DNA from: Alphaproteobacteria bacterium
GTDB taxonomy: Bacteria; Pseudomonadota; Alphaproteobacteria; UBA9655
NCBI GenBank assembly: GCA_019749915.1
Contig: JAIEPE010000044.1
Span: 1-63,486, forward strand
DNA: 63,486 bases
Direction: 5' to 3'
The notes beneath the pieces are model-generated. The model did not search any database and had not been told where the DNA came from. It worked only from the letters and a program-made list of their open reading frames with translations. A program made the translations under genes and the position numbers. Each line of letters starts with the position of its first letter. Position 1 is the first letter of the stretch. Positions 44,230 through 54,112 of this stretch are shown here, piece by piece.

Positions 44230-45378
44230 TTGTCTGGTGCAGGTTTGAAAAAGGTCATGGCTGTTCTAACAGGAGGATTTGCCATTTTTGCTATGTTTTT
44301 TGGTGCAGGGAATCTGATTTTTCCCCTCGAGGCGGGAAAGCTCGCCACCAGTTCTTTTCTACCTTCTTTTTCTGGCCTTGCGTTAACAGGAATTCTCGTT
44401 CCCCTTTTAGGTTTGATCGCAACCCTTATCTACAATGGGAATTACCAAGATTTTTTTGATCGTTTTGGAAAAATTCCTGCTTTTCTTTTGATTCTTTTCC
44501 TTCTCCTGTTGATGGGTCCTTTTGGCGCCCTGCCTCGCTGCCTGACCGTTGCCTTTGGCAGCTTTTCCATGCTGTTTCCTACATTCCCCTTAATGGGATT
44601 TAGTTTTATTATGACAGGGGTTGTGTTTCTTTTGTGCCTCAATGAAAATCAAGTAGTGCCTCTTATGGGTGCCGTCCTTGCCCCTGCAAAAATACTTTCC
44701 GTAGGGTTAATCCTTTTTTTTGGCCTTCTCTTTGCAACCACACCAGAAACAGGAACCATGCCCACTACCGCAGCCTTTGAAGATGGTGTTTCAAAAGGCT
44801 ATCAAATGATGGATCTTTTAGCATCTTTCTTTTTCGCAACAGTCATTGTTCGCCATTTCCAAGTTAACTTTAATGTCGAGACAAATGGCTCTCCTTTTTG
44901 GCTTTCTCTTTATGCCATTCTGATTGGTTCAGGCCTTCTTTTTGCAATCTATTTTGCCTTAATTTATTTAGGAGCCACCTTTTCCAATGATCTTGGTCAA
45001 AATGCCCCCGAGCAATTTTTGAGCATCATTGCTTACCTTACTCTGGGAAATTTCGGAGGAAACTTGGTTTCTGTAGCCATCATCCTCTCTTGCTTAACAA
45101 CTGTTGTCGCTCTCACAACCGTTTTCTCTGATTATCTATTTGAACACATTTTTAAAAAGCGCCTGCCCCGCCTTTATTGTCTTATCCTGACCTGCATTGT
45201 TACTTTTTTCATGTCTAATCTTGGCTTCAGTGGCATCGTAAGCTTTCTTGCACCCATCTTGTCCTATCTCTACCCCTTGTTAATTGGTTTGACTCTTCTC
45301 AACATCACCACCTGGGCCTGGCGTCAAACCCGTTTTACAAAACTTCAAGCCGAAAAAAATGGGGTTTCCATAAGCTAA
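44230..45378 (+). CDS. brnQ: Branched-chain amino acid transporter, BrnQ/LIVCS family
   Basis: A Na+- or H+-coupled importer of leucine, isoleucine and valine in the inner membrane. The 382 residues give about eleven to twelve helices. GGFAIFAMFFGAGNLIFPLEAG near the N-terminus and GPFGALPRCLTVAFG are family hallmarks. It is shorter than the roughly 430-440 residues of the E. coli protein, close to the short forms of other obligate intracellular bacteria. The first codon is TTG; an ATG nine codons in (44257) is an alternative. An amino acid importer fits a host-dependent lifestyle. Confidence 0.85.
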   Translation: MSGAGLKKVMAVLTGGFAIFAMFFGAGNLIFPLEAGKLATSSFLPSFSGLALTGILVPLLGLIATLIYNGNYQDFFDRFGKIPAFLLILFLLLLMGPFGALPRCLTVAFGSFSMLFPTFPLMGFSFIMTGVVFLLCLNENQVVPLMGAVLAPAKILSVGLILFFGLLFATTPETGTMPTTAAFEDGVSKGYQMMDLLASFFFATVIVRHFQVNFNVETNGSPFWLSLYAILIGSGLLFAIYFALIYLGATFSNDLGQNAPEQFLSIIAYLTLGNFGGNLVSVAIILSCLTTVVALTTVFSDYLFEHIFKKRLPRLYCLILTCIVTFFMSNLGFSGIVSFLAPILSYLYPLLIGLTLLNITTWAWRQTRFTKLQAEKNGVSIS

Positions 45379-45423
45379 AATTTGATATACTGTGCCTTTC
45401 TTAATTTTAGATAGGATAGCGAA

Positions 45424-46989
45424 ATGACTTCTCATTCTCAGCCCATTTCCTTAAGATCTTGGATCGTCCTCCTTGCTGTGGGCGTTTTGATTTTCATCCT
45501 TAATATTGACTACACAGCTGTAAACCTGACTTTGGTTCCTATTGCGGAAGAGATTCAAACGGATCTGAATAATCTTCAGTGGCTTCTCAGCGCTTATGTT
45601 CTGGTGTGGGCTGCCTTTGTGATTCCTGCGGGGCGTCTAGCCGATATCTATGGGAAGCGGAATGCCCTTGTTGCGGGCCTTATTATCTTTATGGCGGGCT
45701 CTTGCCTCGCTGGCCTCGGACAATCCCTTGAGGTCTTGATTCTTGGACGTGCTCTTCAAGGTGTTGGCGCTGCGATTTTTTCAGCTCCTGCCTGGGCCTT
45801 TGTATTCACAACCGCCTCTCCTGAAAGGCAAGGTTTTGTCATGGGGATCATCCTTTCTTTTGGTGGCTTTGGCCTTGCCACAGGTCCCACCCTTGCCGGC
45901 CTTATCATTCAAGAGCTCAATTGGCGTTGGATTTTTTATGTTAATATTCCTTTAGGCTTCTTGGTCATTGCCATTCTTTTACTCTATTCTCAAAAGGACG
46001 AAGTAGCCTCCAATAAGCAAAAAGTTGATATTTTTGGAACACTTCTTTTAAGCGCGGGACTTTGCCTTTGCGTATATGCCTTAAACCAAATTGAAGTCTG
46101 GGGTCTACAAAGTCCTTTACTTTGGGGGATTGGTGCTTTGGGATTCTGTCTTTTGGGCGCTTACTATCTGCGAGATCGTGTACAAACGTTCCGTATGGTG
46201 CCACCTCATCTTTTCCGCAACAAGGCCTATATGGCTGCTACTGTGGGTGAATTCTTCATGGCCATCAATTTTTCCATGGTATTGGTACTGATGGGTCTCT
46301 ACCTCCAAAATACGCTGCATTACAGCAGCTATCAGGCAGGCCCTGTTTTTATCTCAATGACTATCAGCATGGGCTTTCTCTCCCCTATTGGCGGAAAAAT
46401 GATCGATACCTTTGGCATCCGAGGTCCCATGGTATTAGGGGCTCTTCTCACCTCCTTCGCCATGGCGATGATGGCCTTTTTAAATATTAATTCTTCCCTT
46501 TCCTATGTTGTGACAAGTCTCTTTTTTGTGGGAACAGGGTTAGGTATATACTTTACCGCTTGCAACACAGCCATGATGCGCTCTGTGCCACAGGAAGATT
46601 TGAATGTGGCTTCCGGTGTATTCATGATGTTCATGATGGTGGGCAATACCTTAAGCATTATTCTTTCCACAAGCTTTGTGGTGATGTTCGGACGGAACTA
46701 CCTTTGGAACGTTACTCAAGAGAAAGGAATGATTCTTGTTCCAGGGCAACACCAACAACTAGCCGAAATCATTTCCAAAGTTGAACATTCGGCAAACCAG
46801 CTGTCCAGCTTTTCTGCAGAGCAAATTCCTTTTCTCCTTCATTCTATTGATGAAGCCTTTGTATATGGTTTTTCTATTAACATGGCCATCGGTGCTTTTG
46901 CGGCCTTGATCTCTGCAAGTCTGACTCTGTGGGGGATTCGCTCCTTAAAAGCCCCGGTTACAGCAACACACGCTCAGGTCAGTTTGTAA
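45424..46989 (+). CDS. MFS drug exporter, DHA2 (EmrB/QacA) family
   Basis: A 521-residue inner-membrane proton antiporter with about fourteen helices. The family motifs are visible: VNLTLVPIAEEIQTDLNNLQWLLSAYVL in outline, GRLADIYGKRNAL (motif A in loop 2-3), LGRALQGVGAAIF (motif B) and SFGGFGLATGPTLAGLI (motif C). A periplasmic loop near residues 430-470 is usual for 14-helix members. No membrane-fusion partner is adjacent, so the substrate is unknown. It lies 45 bases after brnQ. Confidence 0.88.
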   Translation: MTSHSQPISLRSWIVLLAVGVLIFILNIDYTAVNLTLVPIAEEIQTDLNNLQWLLSAYVLVWAAFVIPAGRLADIYGKRNALVAGLIIFMAGSCLAGLGQSLEVLILGRALQGVGAAIFSAPAWAFVFTTASPERQGFVMGIILSFGGFGLATGPTLAGLIIQELNWRWIFYVNIPLGFLVIAILLLYSQKDEVASNKQKVDIFGTLLLSAGLCLCVYALNQIEVWGLQSPLLWGIGALGFCLLGAYYLRDRVQTFRMVPPHLFRNKAYMAATVGEFFMAINFSMVLVLMGLYLQNTLHYSSYQAGPVFISMTISMGFLSPIGGKMIDTFGIRGPMVLGALLTSFAMAMMAFLNINSSLSYVVTSLFFVGTGLGIYFTACNTAMMRSVPQEDLNVASGVFMMFMMVGNTLSIILSTSFVVMFGRNYLWNVTQEKGMILVPGQHQQLAEIISKVEHSANQLSSFSAEQIPFLLHSIDEAFVYGFSINMAIGAFAALISASLTLWGIRSLKAPVTATHAQVSL

Positions 46990-47071
46990 AGTTAGGGAAA
47001 GTGATGTTTACCCCTATTTTAATTGAACTTATCCACAGGACATGCTACCTCTCCAAGAGTTACAGTTAATG

Positions 47072-47077
47072 AAGGAG
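47072..47077 (+). promoter_or_regulatory. Ribosome-binding site that sets the start of the YqaA-type gene
   Basis: AAGGAG, five bases before the ATG at 47083. It favours this start over an in-frame ATG 20 codons upstream. Confidence 0.75.
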
Positions 47078-47082
47078 TAGGC

Positions 47083-47664
47083 ATGCTGCAAAGAAGTTAT
47101 AATTGGATCTTAAGTTTTGCAAATCATCCTTATGCCATCTGGATTCTTGCTGCTGTTGCTTTTGCTGAAAGTTCTTTTTTTCCTATTCCACCTGATCCCC
47201 TTTATATTGCGATGCTTTTCGCACGTCGCGATCGGATTTGGGAGTTGGCCATTATTTGCACCCTCTCTTCCGTTATTGGTGGCTGGCTTGGTTATGCCAT
47301 TGGCTACGGACTTTATGAGACCCTAGGCGAATTTATCCTCCAAGCATACGGCCTTCAAGGAGCCTTTGACCGTTTTCAGCACAGTTTCAATGAGTGGGGT
47401 TTTTGGATTGTAGCTTTAAAGGGCCTCACCCCCATTCCCTATAAAGTTGTGACGATTGCTTGTGGCGTGACGAGGCTTGATTTTACCTCCTTTACGATTG
47501 CATCTATTATTGCACGCGGCTTCCGCTTTTTCACACTGGCCGCTTTATTTTGGTATTTTGGGCCCAGCATTAAAGAGTACATCGACAAAAATTTAACTTT
47601 TGTCACCCTCACAGCCCTCGCAGCCCTTGTCGGCGGCTTTGGAATCATTTATGCTTTAGGATGA
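47083..47664 (+). CDS. YqaA-type DedA/SNARE-associated membrane protein
   Basis: A 193-residue inner-membrane protein with four to five helices. AESSFFPIPPDPLYIAMLFARR near residue 30 and GGWLGYAIGYGLYE match the YqaA branch of the DedA superfamily; LKGLTPIPYKVVTIACGVTRLDF is the conserved re-entrant loop region. DedA proteins are linked to lipid carrier recycling and membrane homeostasis; this branch is not biochemically defined. The start at 47083 is set by the strong AAGGAG. Confidence 0.82.
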   Translation: MLQRSYNWILSFANHPYAIWILAAVAFAESSFFPIPPDPLYIAMLFARRDRIWELAIICTLSSVIGGWLGYAIGYGLYETLGEFILQAYGLQGAFDRFQHSFNEWGFWIVALKGLTPIPYKVVTIACGVTRLDFTSFTIASIIARGFRFFTLAALFWYFGPSIKEYIDKNLTFVTLTALAALVGGFGIIYALG

Positions 47665-47696
47665 AAATAAAAAAATAAAGTAAATGGGAGGGGCTT

Positions 47697-48194
47697 ATGT
47701 GCTTAAAATATCTTCATTGCCTTACACCTCGAATCATGCTGGGAGTGTTAGCCCTCATCTGTGCAGGTGTCCTCATTGCTGCTTACATCATGGAAAACTA
47801 CTTTGACATTCATCCCTGTCAAATGTGTCTTTATGAGCGGGATGTTTTTCTAACAGCTGGTGGCCTTTCCTTGCTTTCTTTTTTTATCGTACCAATGCGC
47901 TTTAAGCCTTATGCCGTTTTGTTTATCGGGTTTATTTTTCTTTTTGGTGCAGGACTTGCGAGCTATCACGTGGCCATTCAACAGCAATGGGTTGAGCTGC
48001 CTTCTTTTTGTGCTGCCAACGATTTTAGCGCTTTTGAGTCTATTGAATCCTTGAAGGAGCAACTCTTAAAAACCCCCTTTGTACGCTGTGATCAAGTTAC
48101 TTGGAGCCTTTTTGGCCTGTCTCTTGCGGCTTATAATGCTCTTATTTCCCTTATCCTAGCTCTTTTCTGCGGGGTATGGTTTTGGAAAAAGTAG
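47697..48194 (+). CDS. dsbB: Disulfide bond formation protein B
   Basis: DsbB re-oxidises DsbA in the periplasm and passes electrons to ubiquinone. The 165 residues form four helices. The first periplasmic loop has the CxxC pair in IHPCQMCLYER; the second has Cys in LPSFCAAN and VRCDQV. The conserved Arg after the first pair is present. It is followed by coq7, whose start lies 19 bases inside this gene, so the two are probably co-translated. Confidence 0.92.
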   Translation: MCLKYLHCLTPRIMLGVLALICAGVLIAAYIMENYFDIHPCQMCLYERDVFLTAGGLSLLSFFIVPMRFKPYAVLFIGFIFLFGAGLASYHVAIQQQWVELPSFCAANDFSAFESIESLKEQLLKTPFVRCDQVTWSLFGLSLAAYNALISLILALFCGVWFWKK

Positions 48195-48694
48195 ACATTG
48201 CCCCCCTGCTGCGCGTCAATTTAGCAGGGGAATATGGGGCAAAGCGCATCTATGAGGGGCAATTAGATATTTTGAAAAACAGCCCTTCTGCGCCCCTTTT
48301 AAAACACATGAAAGCCCAAGAAGAGGTGCATTTACAAGCCTTTGAAGAGTGGGTTGTAAAAAACCGCGTGCGCCCTACCCTATTGCAACCGCTTTGGCAT
48401 GTCGCTGGCTATGCTCTCGGAGCCGGCACAGCCCTTTTAGGTGAAAAAGCTGCCATGGCTTGCACCGCGGCTGTCGAGGAAGTTATTAATGACCACTATG
48501 AAAAACAGCTGCACCGTTTGAAAAAGCAAAATCCACCCTTGAGGAAGATTATTAAAAAGTTCCAAAAAGAAGAACAGGAGCATCGAGACCTAGCCCTTGA
48601 AAAAGGAGCCGAAGAGGCTCCAGCCTATGCCCTTCTTTCCAAAGGAATTAAAACTGCCTCACGCCTTGCCATTTGGCTTTCCGAACGAGTGTAA
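48176..48694 (+). CDS. coq7: Demethoxyubiquinone hydroxylase Coq7/UbiF-type
   Basis: Coq7 is a di-iron oxygenase that performs the last ring hydroxylation of ubiquinone synthesis. The 172-residue protein has the metal ligands of the family: Glu in NLAGEYGAKRIYEGQ, EEVHLQAFEEW (ExxH), AAVEEVINDHYEKQ and EEQEHRDLA (ExxH). It overlaps dsbB. Together with ubiG it supplies the quinone used by complex I, DsbB and PutA encoded in this window. Confidence 0.95.
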   Translation: MVLEKVDIAPLLRVNLAGEYGAKRIYEGQLDILKNSPSAPLLKHMKAQEEVHLQAFEEWVVKNRVRPTLLQPLWHVAGYALGAGTALLGEKAAMACTAAVEEVINDHYEKQLHRLKKQNPPLRKIIKKFQKEEQEHRDLALEKGAEEAPAYALLSKGIKTASRLAIWLSERV

Positions 48695-48763
48695 GACAGT
48701 GCACTTGTAAAATGTGTTTGAAGGCACTAAGTTATAATAGCAATTGTTAAAGGAGAAAGAACT

Positions 48764-49351
48764 ATGAGCGTACTCGTTGGAAAACAAGCCCCCAATTTCA
48801 AAGCAAAGTGTGTGGTTAAGGACCAATGCACTGAGGTAGAACTTAAGGATTACAAAGGAAAGTATGTTGTTCTTTTCTTCTATCCTCTTGATTTTACTTT
48901 TGTTTGCCCCACAGAGCTTCATGCTTTTCAAGCTTGCCTTAAAGAATTCAACGACAATAACTGCGTTGTTTTGGGCTGCAGCGTTGATAGCCATTTCTCC
49001 CATATGGCCTGGCTGAACACTCCTAAGGAAAAGGGTGGCATTCAAGGCGTTACCTATGGCCTTCTTTCTGATTTGGGCGGCAATATTGCCCGTGACTATG
49101 ACGTTTTATCCCCTGAAGGCGTGGCCTACCGCGGTCTTTTCCTTATCGATTGTGATGGGGTTGTCCGTCATCAGGTGGTCAATGACCTGCCCTTAGGGCG
49201 CAGCGTGGAAGAAGCTTTACGGATGCTTTTGGCTTTACAACATACAGAAAAGCACGGGGAAGTTTGTCCCGCCAACTGGTCAAAAGGCAAAGATGCCATT
49301 AAAACAACCACAGAAAGTGTGGCTGATTATTTGGTTAAGGCCGCAAGCTAA
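48764..49351 (+). CDS. 2-Cys peroxiredoxin (AhpC/Prx1 type)
   Basis: A thiol peroxidase that reduces hydrogen peroxide and organic peroxides. In 195 residues, Cys48 in FTFVCPTEL is the peroxidatic cysteine and GEVCPANW near residue 167 holds the resolving one, so it is a typical 2-Cys dimer. Its reductant (AhpF or thioredoxin) is not encoded here. AGGAG lies eight bases before the ATG, and a TATAAT near 48733 is a plausible -10 without a good -35. A family D palindrome follows at once and may terminate the transcript. Confidence 0.95.
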   Translation: MSVLVGKQAPNFKAKCVVKDQCTEVELKDYKGKYVVLFFYPLDFTFVCPTELHAFQACLKEFNDNNCVVLGCSVDSHFSHMAWLNTPKEKGGIQGVTYGLLSDLGGNIARDYDVLSPEGVAYRGLFLIDCDGVVRHQVVNDLPLGRSVEEALRMLLALQHTEKHGEVCPANWSKGKDAIKTTTESVADYLVKAAS

Positions 49352-49352
49352 G

Positions 49353-49415
49353 TATACTCTTCGTCTTTTAAATTTCCGGGCAACACACCCGGAAACTTGA
49401 AATCCTTTGAGTGTA
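49353..49415. repeat. Family D palindrome after the peroxiredoxin gene
   Basis: TATACTCTTCGTCTTTTAAA at the left and TTGAAATCCTTTGAGTGTA at the right, around CCGGG...CCCGG. It starts two bases after the stop codon. Close copies are at 24661 and 42688. The rest of the roughly 300-bp gap to pdhC holds only the stem near 49502. Confidence 0.78.
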
Positions 49416-49501
49416 CCAATTTACTTTCTTAGACACAGCTTGAATCGCACCACTAAATAGAGCTACCTCATGAAAATTTATGAGTAAAATCAATGTCTTT
49501 T

Positions 49502-49525
49502 ACCTCTCCCCTTGTGGGAGAGGTG
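49502..49525. repeat. CTCTCCC stem-loop in the prx-pdhC gap
   Basis: ACCTCTCCC with GGGAGAGGT around a short loop, like the stem at 24878-24903. It lies between the convergent ends of the peroxiredoxin gene and pdhC, so it could be a shared terminator, but no long T-run is attached. Confidence 0.55.
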
Positions 49526-49650
49526 ATCTTATCTCAGCTGATAAATCAGTCTCTGTCATTAAAAAAGATTGAAAATTTTCATGAGATAGCCTTGCACCTC
49601 TAACTTCATATTTTTCTGATATGATAGGCTTTTAGAAATATCCTTAACCC

Positions 49651-50874
49651 CTACAAGATCATCATCACGGGATTTTCAATCAGGTCTTTAAAGGCCTTGA
49701 GGAAATGAGCCCCAAGGGCACCATCCACAACCCGGTGGTCAACGGAAAGAGTGCAAGTCATCACTGTTGCAGCGGTAAGAGTTCCATCCTTCTGAACAAC
49801 AGGACGCCTCTCTCCTGCACCTATGGCAAGAATACAAGCTTGAGGTGGGTTAATAATAGCTGAGAAATCCTTCACTCCATACATACCCATATTGGAAAGG
49901 CTAAAGGTTCCGCCTTGGAATTCCTCAGGTTTCAGCTTTCCTTCACGGGCACGAGCTGCAAGGTCTTTCATTTCCTTAGAAATTTCAGCAAGTCCCTTAA
50001 CTTCCGCATGGCGCACCACGGGCGTAATAAGGCCACCTTCAATGGAAACGGCCACAGCTACATCAGCAGAAGTATATTGATAAATCTGGTCATTAACCCA
50101 GGACGCATTGGCTTCAGGAATTCTTTTTAAGGTGAGCCCACACGCTTTAATAATAAAGTCATTCACGGAGAGTTTATAGGCCCCATCAGCACGGGCATTG
50201 ATTTGCTCCCGTGCTTTTAAAAGCGCATCAATTTGACAATCAATGCTGACATAAAAATGAGGAATGGTTGATTTGGCTTCCACAAGACGCTTTGCAATCA
50301 CTTTTCGTATGCTGGAGGGGGCAATGACCTCATATTCAGGCTCATAACCGGATAGAGAAACACTTGGCGCTGCAATCACACTGGAAACATTTGCGAATTC
50401 AACGTCCGCGCGAACAATGCGTCCTCGTGGACCTGATCCAGAAATGGAGAATAGACTTAGATTTTTCTCTTCAGCAATACGCCTAGCAAGAGGCGTTGCG
50501 AAAATCCGAGAGCCTGCAGGCGCTTCAGGAGTGACTACTTTTAAGTCCGGCTTTTTTTCAGGAGCCTTTGCCACTTCAACGGGTGCAGGGGCTTTTTCGA
50601 CTTTCATATTGGTAAGGGCAGAAGCCTCTTCCCCTTCTTCAAGAAGAAGACCGATCACTTCATTCACCTTCACATTTTCTGTGCCTTCAGGAATGATGAT
50701 TTTCCCAACTTTTCCTTCATCCACCGCTTCCACTTCCATGGTAGCTTTATCAGTTTCAATTTCAGCTAAAACATCGCCCGCTTTAACGGTATCACCTTCG
50801 CGTTTGTGCCATTTCACCAAGTTTCCCTCAGTCATGGTGGGTGAAAGAGCTGGCATTAAAATTTCAATTGGCAT
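49651..50874 (-). CDS. pdhC: Pyruvate dehydrogenase complex E2, dihydrolipoamide acetyltransferase
   Basis: E2 forms the core of the pyruvate dehydrogenase complex and moves the acetyl group to CoA. The 407 residues contain a lipoyl domain (residues 1-80, lipoyl Lys in IETDKATMEVEA), a short linker, the peripheral-subunit-binding domain (TPLARRIAEEKNL) and the catalytic domain ending in TLSVDHRVVDGALGAHFL with the catalytic His. I set the start at 50874 (MPIEILMPALSPTM), with AAAGGA about eight bases before it; a longer frame overlaps pdhB. There is no E3 gene in the window. Confidence 0.95.
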   Translation of the reverse strand: MPIEILMPALSPTMTEGNLVKWHKREGDTVKAGDVLAEIETDKATMEVEAVDEGKVGKIIIPEGTENVKVNEVIGLLLEEGEEASALTNMKVEKAPAPVEVAKAPEKKPDLKVVTPEAPAGSRIFATPLARRIAEEKNLSLFSISGSGPRGRIVRADVEFANVSSVIAAPSVSLSGYEPEYEVIAPSSIRKVIAKRLVEAKSTIPHFYVSIDCQIDALLKAREQINARADGAYKLSVNDFIIKACGLTLKRIPEANASWVNDQIYQYTSADVAVAVSIEGGLITPVVRHAEVKGLAEISKEMKDLAARAREGKLKPEEFQGGTFSLSNMGMYGVKDFSAIINPPQACILAIGAGERRPVVQKDGTLTAATVMTCTLSVDHRVVDGALGAHFLKAFKDLIENPVMMIL

Positions 50875-50888
50875 CCCAAATCCTTTTT

Positions 50889-51890
50889 TTAAGTACGATA
50901 ACATACAGCTTTCGCTGCTTCTACTATAGATTCAACTTGTGGAAGAGCTAAACGCTCCAAATTAGCCGCATAAGGCATTGGCACATCCGCGCCTGTCACC
51001 CGCATAACGGGGGCATCTAAATAATCAAAGGCACGCTCCATCATCAGCGCTGCCATTTCTGACCCAATGCCGGCGAAAGGCCAACTTTCCTCAATGGAAA
51101 CAATGCGGTTTGTCTTCATGACTGATTCAACAATTGTCTCCACATCAAGGGGACGAATGGTGCGCAAATCAATGACTTCAGCTTCAATTCCCTCTTCTGC
51201 CAAACGGTCAGCCGCCTCCAACGCCTTACCCACCATAATGGAAAAAGCTGTCAGAGTGACGTCTTTTCCTTCCCGTCTGACCAGAGCTTTTCCAATCGGC
51301 AAAACATAGTCCGGGTCTTGAGAGACATCATCAAAGCTCCGCCCATAGAGAAGTTCATTCTCTAAAAAAACAACCGGGTTAGGATCACGAATCGCGGCCT
51401 TTAAAAGAGCCTTGGCATCGCCAGCACTATAGGGGCTAATGACTTTCAATCCTGGGCAGTGAGCATACCAACTGGCATAGCATTGAGAATGCTGGGCTCC
51501 CACACGCGAGGCCGCGCCATTGGGGCCACGGAAAACAATGGGACAGCCCATTTGACCACCGGACATATAAAGGGTCTTTGCCGCCGAGTTAATGATTTGA
51601 TCGATGGCTTGCATAGAAAAGTTAAAGGTCATAAATTCCACAATAGGGCGAAGGTTGCCAAAAGCAGCCCCTACCCCAAGTCCTGCAAAACCATGCTCAG
51701 TGATGGGGGTATCCACAACCCGCTTGGCTCCAAACTGGTCCAAAAGGCCTTGGCTAACTTTGTAAGCTCCATTGTATTCAGCGACCTCTTCACCCATCAA
51801 AAAGACGGTCTCATCGCGGGTCATTTCTTCAGCCATTCCATCACGAAGAGCTTCTCTAACGGTCAGTGTGGCAAGGGATGAATCAGTCAT
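50889..51890 (-). CDS. pdhB: Pyruvate dehydrogenase E1 component, beta subunit
   Basis: The beta chain of the E1 heterotetramer that decarboxylates pyruvate with thiamine diphosphate. The 333 residues have [49 protein letters not shown] and [15 protein letters not shown]. It lacks the extra lipoyl domain found in some alphaproteobacterial E1 beta chains. I chose the ATG at 51890; one at 51920 overlaps the pdhA stop as ATGA and is also possible. Confidence 0.95.
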   Translation of the reverse strand: MTDSSLATLTVREALRDGMAEEMTRDETVFLMGEEVAEYNGAYKVSQGLLDQFGAKRVVDTPITEHGFAGLGVGAAFGNLRPIVEFMTFNFSMQAIDQIINSAAKTLYMSGGQMGCPIVFRGPNGAASRVGAQHSQCYASWYAHCPGLKVISPYSAGDAKALLKAAIRDPNPVVFLENELLYGRSFDDVSQDPDYVLPIGKALVRREGKDVTLTAFSIMVGKALEAADRLAEEGIEAEVIDLRTIRPLDVETIVESVMKTNRIVSIEESWPFAGIGSEMAALMMERAFDYLDAPVMRVTGADVPMPYAANLERLALPQVESIVEAAKAVCYRT

Positions 51891-51916
51891 CGGTATATCT
51901 TCTCTTTGGTTTGCTG

Positions 51917-52903
51917 TCATTGGAGGGGGGCTTCCTCTTTAAGAATATCAGTATAAAGCTCTGAGGGATCCGGCTCAGGGGAAGTTTTTGAGAACTCAGC
52001 CACCTCTAAAACCGTTTCTTTCACCTCATCATCAATGGCTTTGATTTGAGCTTCTTTAATTTTCAAGGTTTCAATCATATAAGTTTTAAAATGATCGATG
52101 GGATCTCGATGGATTTTAACTTCTTCCACTTCTTCCTTTGAGCGATATTTTGCTGGATCAGACATGGAATGACCCCGATAACGATAGGTATCAAACTCAA
52201 GGATATAAGGTCCTTTTCCAGAGCGTGCGTGATCGGTGGCCCGCTGTGCTGCCTCTCTCACCTCTCCTAAGATCATCCCATCAACCTTTTCTCCAGGGAT
52301 TCCCCAGCCCTGGCCGCGGCCGTAATAGTTAGGCCCGGCTGAAGATCTCTCAACGGAGGTGCCCATGCCATAGTGATTATTTTCAATCACATAAACAACA
52401 GGAAGCTTCCAAAGAGCCGCCATATTATAGGATTCATAGACTTGACCTTGATTAGCCGCACCATCACCCATGGAGGCAATACAAATGCCCTTGTCTTCCT
52501 TGTACTTGTGGGCAAAGGCTAGACCTGTTCCAATAGGAATTTGAGCACCGACGATACCGTGGCCTCCAAAGAAATTTTTCTCTCGGCTAAACATATGCAT
52601 AGAGCCACCTTTTCCTCTGGAATAGCCCCCACTCCGACCCGTCAGCTCTGCCATCACGCCCTTGGGATCCATATCACAGGCCAACATATGTCCATGATCA
52701 CGATAGGCTGTAATGACCGTATCTTGAGGCTTTAAAACCGATTGGATCCCCACAACAACGGCTTCTTGACCAATATAAAGGTGGCAAAACCCTGCAATAA
52801 GCCCCATCCCATATAGCTGGGAAGCGCGCTCTTCAAAACGCCGAATTAAAAGCATGTCACGGTAAGCTTTTAAAGCTTCCTTTTGAGTAAGTGACTTTGG
52901 CAA
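51917..52903 (-). CDS. pdhA: Pyruvate dehydrogenase E1 component, alpha subunit
   Basis: The alpha chain of E1, carrying the thiamine-diphosphate motif [16 protein letters not shown]. It also has [34 protein letters not shown] and the phosphorylation-loop-like [16 protein letters not shown]. The 328-residue length is normal. It is the first gene of pdhA-pdhB-pdhC, which links glycolysis or host-derived pyruvate to acetyl-CoA. Confidence 0.96.
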   Translation of the reverse strand: MPKSLTQKEALKAYRDMLLIRRFEERASQLYGMGLIAGFCHLYIGQEAVVVGIQSVLKPQDTVITAYRDHGHMLACDMDPKGVMAELTGRSGGYSRGKGGSMHMFSREKNFFGGHGIVGAQIPIGTGLAFAHKYKEDKGICIASMGDGAANQGQVYESYNMAALWKLPVVYVIENNHYGMGTSVERSSAGPNYYGRGQGWGIPGEKVDGMILGEVREAAQRATDHARSGKGPYILEFDTYRYRGHSMSDPAKYRSKEEVEEVKIHRDPIDHFKTYMIETLKIKEAQIKAIDDEVKETVLEVAEFSKTSPEPDPSELYTDILKEEAPLQ

Positions 52904-52973
52904 AACATACCCTTTCCTATTATAATTTTATCTCTCATGGTTACTCAGAAATGGCCTCATTGACAACCCAATT

Positions 52974-53600
52974 TCAACCTAAATAAAGGCTTAAAAGCAT
53001 AAAAACTGAAAATCCAACCAACAAAATGCCTGATATACGATTGATCCACAGGAGTTGGGTATCTGAAAGCATATGATGCATGAGGTGAACTCCTGTGCTT
53101 AATGAAAACCACCAGGCAGTTGCCCCAAAAAAGACGCCCGTCACCAGAGTTAAACTCTGCGCAAAGGAATCATTCTCTGTTGAAACACCAACAGCAGCAA
53201 AGGCTGCTGCAAAGACAAGCAATGTGATGGGATTGGAGATGGTTAAGAAAAAAGCACTCATAAAACCGTGAAAAAGTGTTTCCTTTGACCCCCTGTCTAA
53301 ATCATCATGCCGCGGCGGGGCTCTGTAAATATAAACGCCAAGCCATGCCAAAAGAATACCCCCAAAAAATCTCAAAAATACGTTATAGGTATCAATAAAA
53401 TCTGAAATGGCAGCCAAGCTGAATCCCGCAACAGCCCCATAAAATGTATCGGCAACACCTGCACCTAGTCCTGTAGCCAAGCCCAATAAATAGCGCCCTG
53501 AAAGAGTGCGGCGAATACATAAAATACCAATAGGCCCAACAGGCGCTGCGATTAGAAAACCTATCAAAGCACCTTTAAAAAACAAAAGAGGAAATAACAT
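52974..53600 (-). CDS. LysE/RhtB family amino acid exporter
   Basis: A 208-residue inner-membrane exporter with about six helices. The N-terminal KGALIGFLIAAPVGPIGILCIRRTLSGRY is the family hallmark, and FLTISNPITLLVFAAAFAAVG is the conserved second half motif. The exported amino acid or derivative is unknown. I set the start at the ATG at 53600; the longer frame begins with a TTG at 53633 and adds eleven polar residues before the first helix. Confidence 0.85.
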   Translation of the reverse strand: MLFPLLFFKGALIGFLIAAPVGPIGILCIRRTLSGRYLLGLATGLGAGVADTFYGAVAGFSLAAISDFIDTYNVFLRFFGGILLAWLGVYIYRAPPRHDDLDRGSKETLFHGFMSAFFLTISNPITLLVFAAAFAAVGVSTENDSFAQSLTLVTGVFFGATAWWFSLSTGVHLMHHMLSDTQLLWINRISGILLVGFSVFMLLSLYLG

Positions 53601-53690
53601 GCCTTCACAAAACCTTGTTTTAATTTTAGACAAAGTACTGGAATTTTAAGGTTTAAGTCCAATGAATTTTTTCTCTTATAACTTTTAATC

Positions 53691-53996
53691 TTATTCCGAA
53701 GTTTTGCGCCTTTGTACTTTTTCTTTCATATATTGAGAAGGCTTGAAGGAAACAACACGCCGAGGAGTAATAATGGCCTCACGCCCAGTTTTTGGATTTC
53801 GTCCAACACGTTTTGCTTTTTGACGAGCATAAAAAGAGCCAAAAGATGAAATCTTTACACTTTTCTTTTGGGCCAAGGACTGAATCATATTCTCCAGAAC
53901 AAACTCTAAAAGATCACTTGCCTGTTGACGAGGCAAATCGACTTCCCTAACGAGAGTATCAACGATATCTGCGCGCGTAAGAGTCGAAGTCTTCAT
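53691..53996 (-). CDS. ihfA: Integration host factor subunit alpha
   Basis: IHF bends DNA as an alpha-beta heterodimer. The 101-residue protein has the HU/IHF fold with LTRADIVDTLVREVDLPRQQA, VKISSFGSFYARQKAKRVGRNPKTG in outline and PRRVVSFKPSQYMKEKV. RVGRNPKTG and the following arm residues fit IhfA rather than HU. The alpha assignment rests on similarity in outline; the partner gene is not in the window. Confidence 0.9.
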   Translation of the reverse strand: MKTSTLTRADIVDTLVREVDLPRQQASDLLEFVLENMIQSLAQKKSVKISSFGSFYARQKAKRVGRNPKTGREAIITPRRVVSFKPSQYMKEKVQRRKTSE

Positions 53997-54112
53997 AAAA
54001 TTTCCCTTTTTTTATATTATCGCCGTCATGATACCAAAAAATTAAGATAATTTACATCATTATTTCATCGCAAATGGGGAAAGTTAAAAATCTTCAAATA
54101 AACTATTAATAA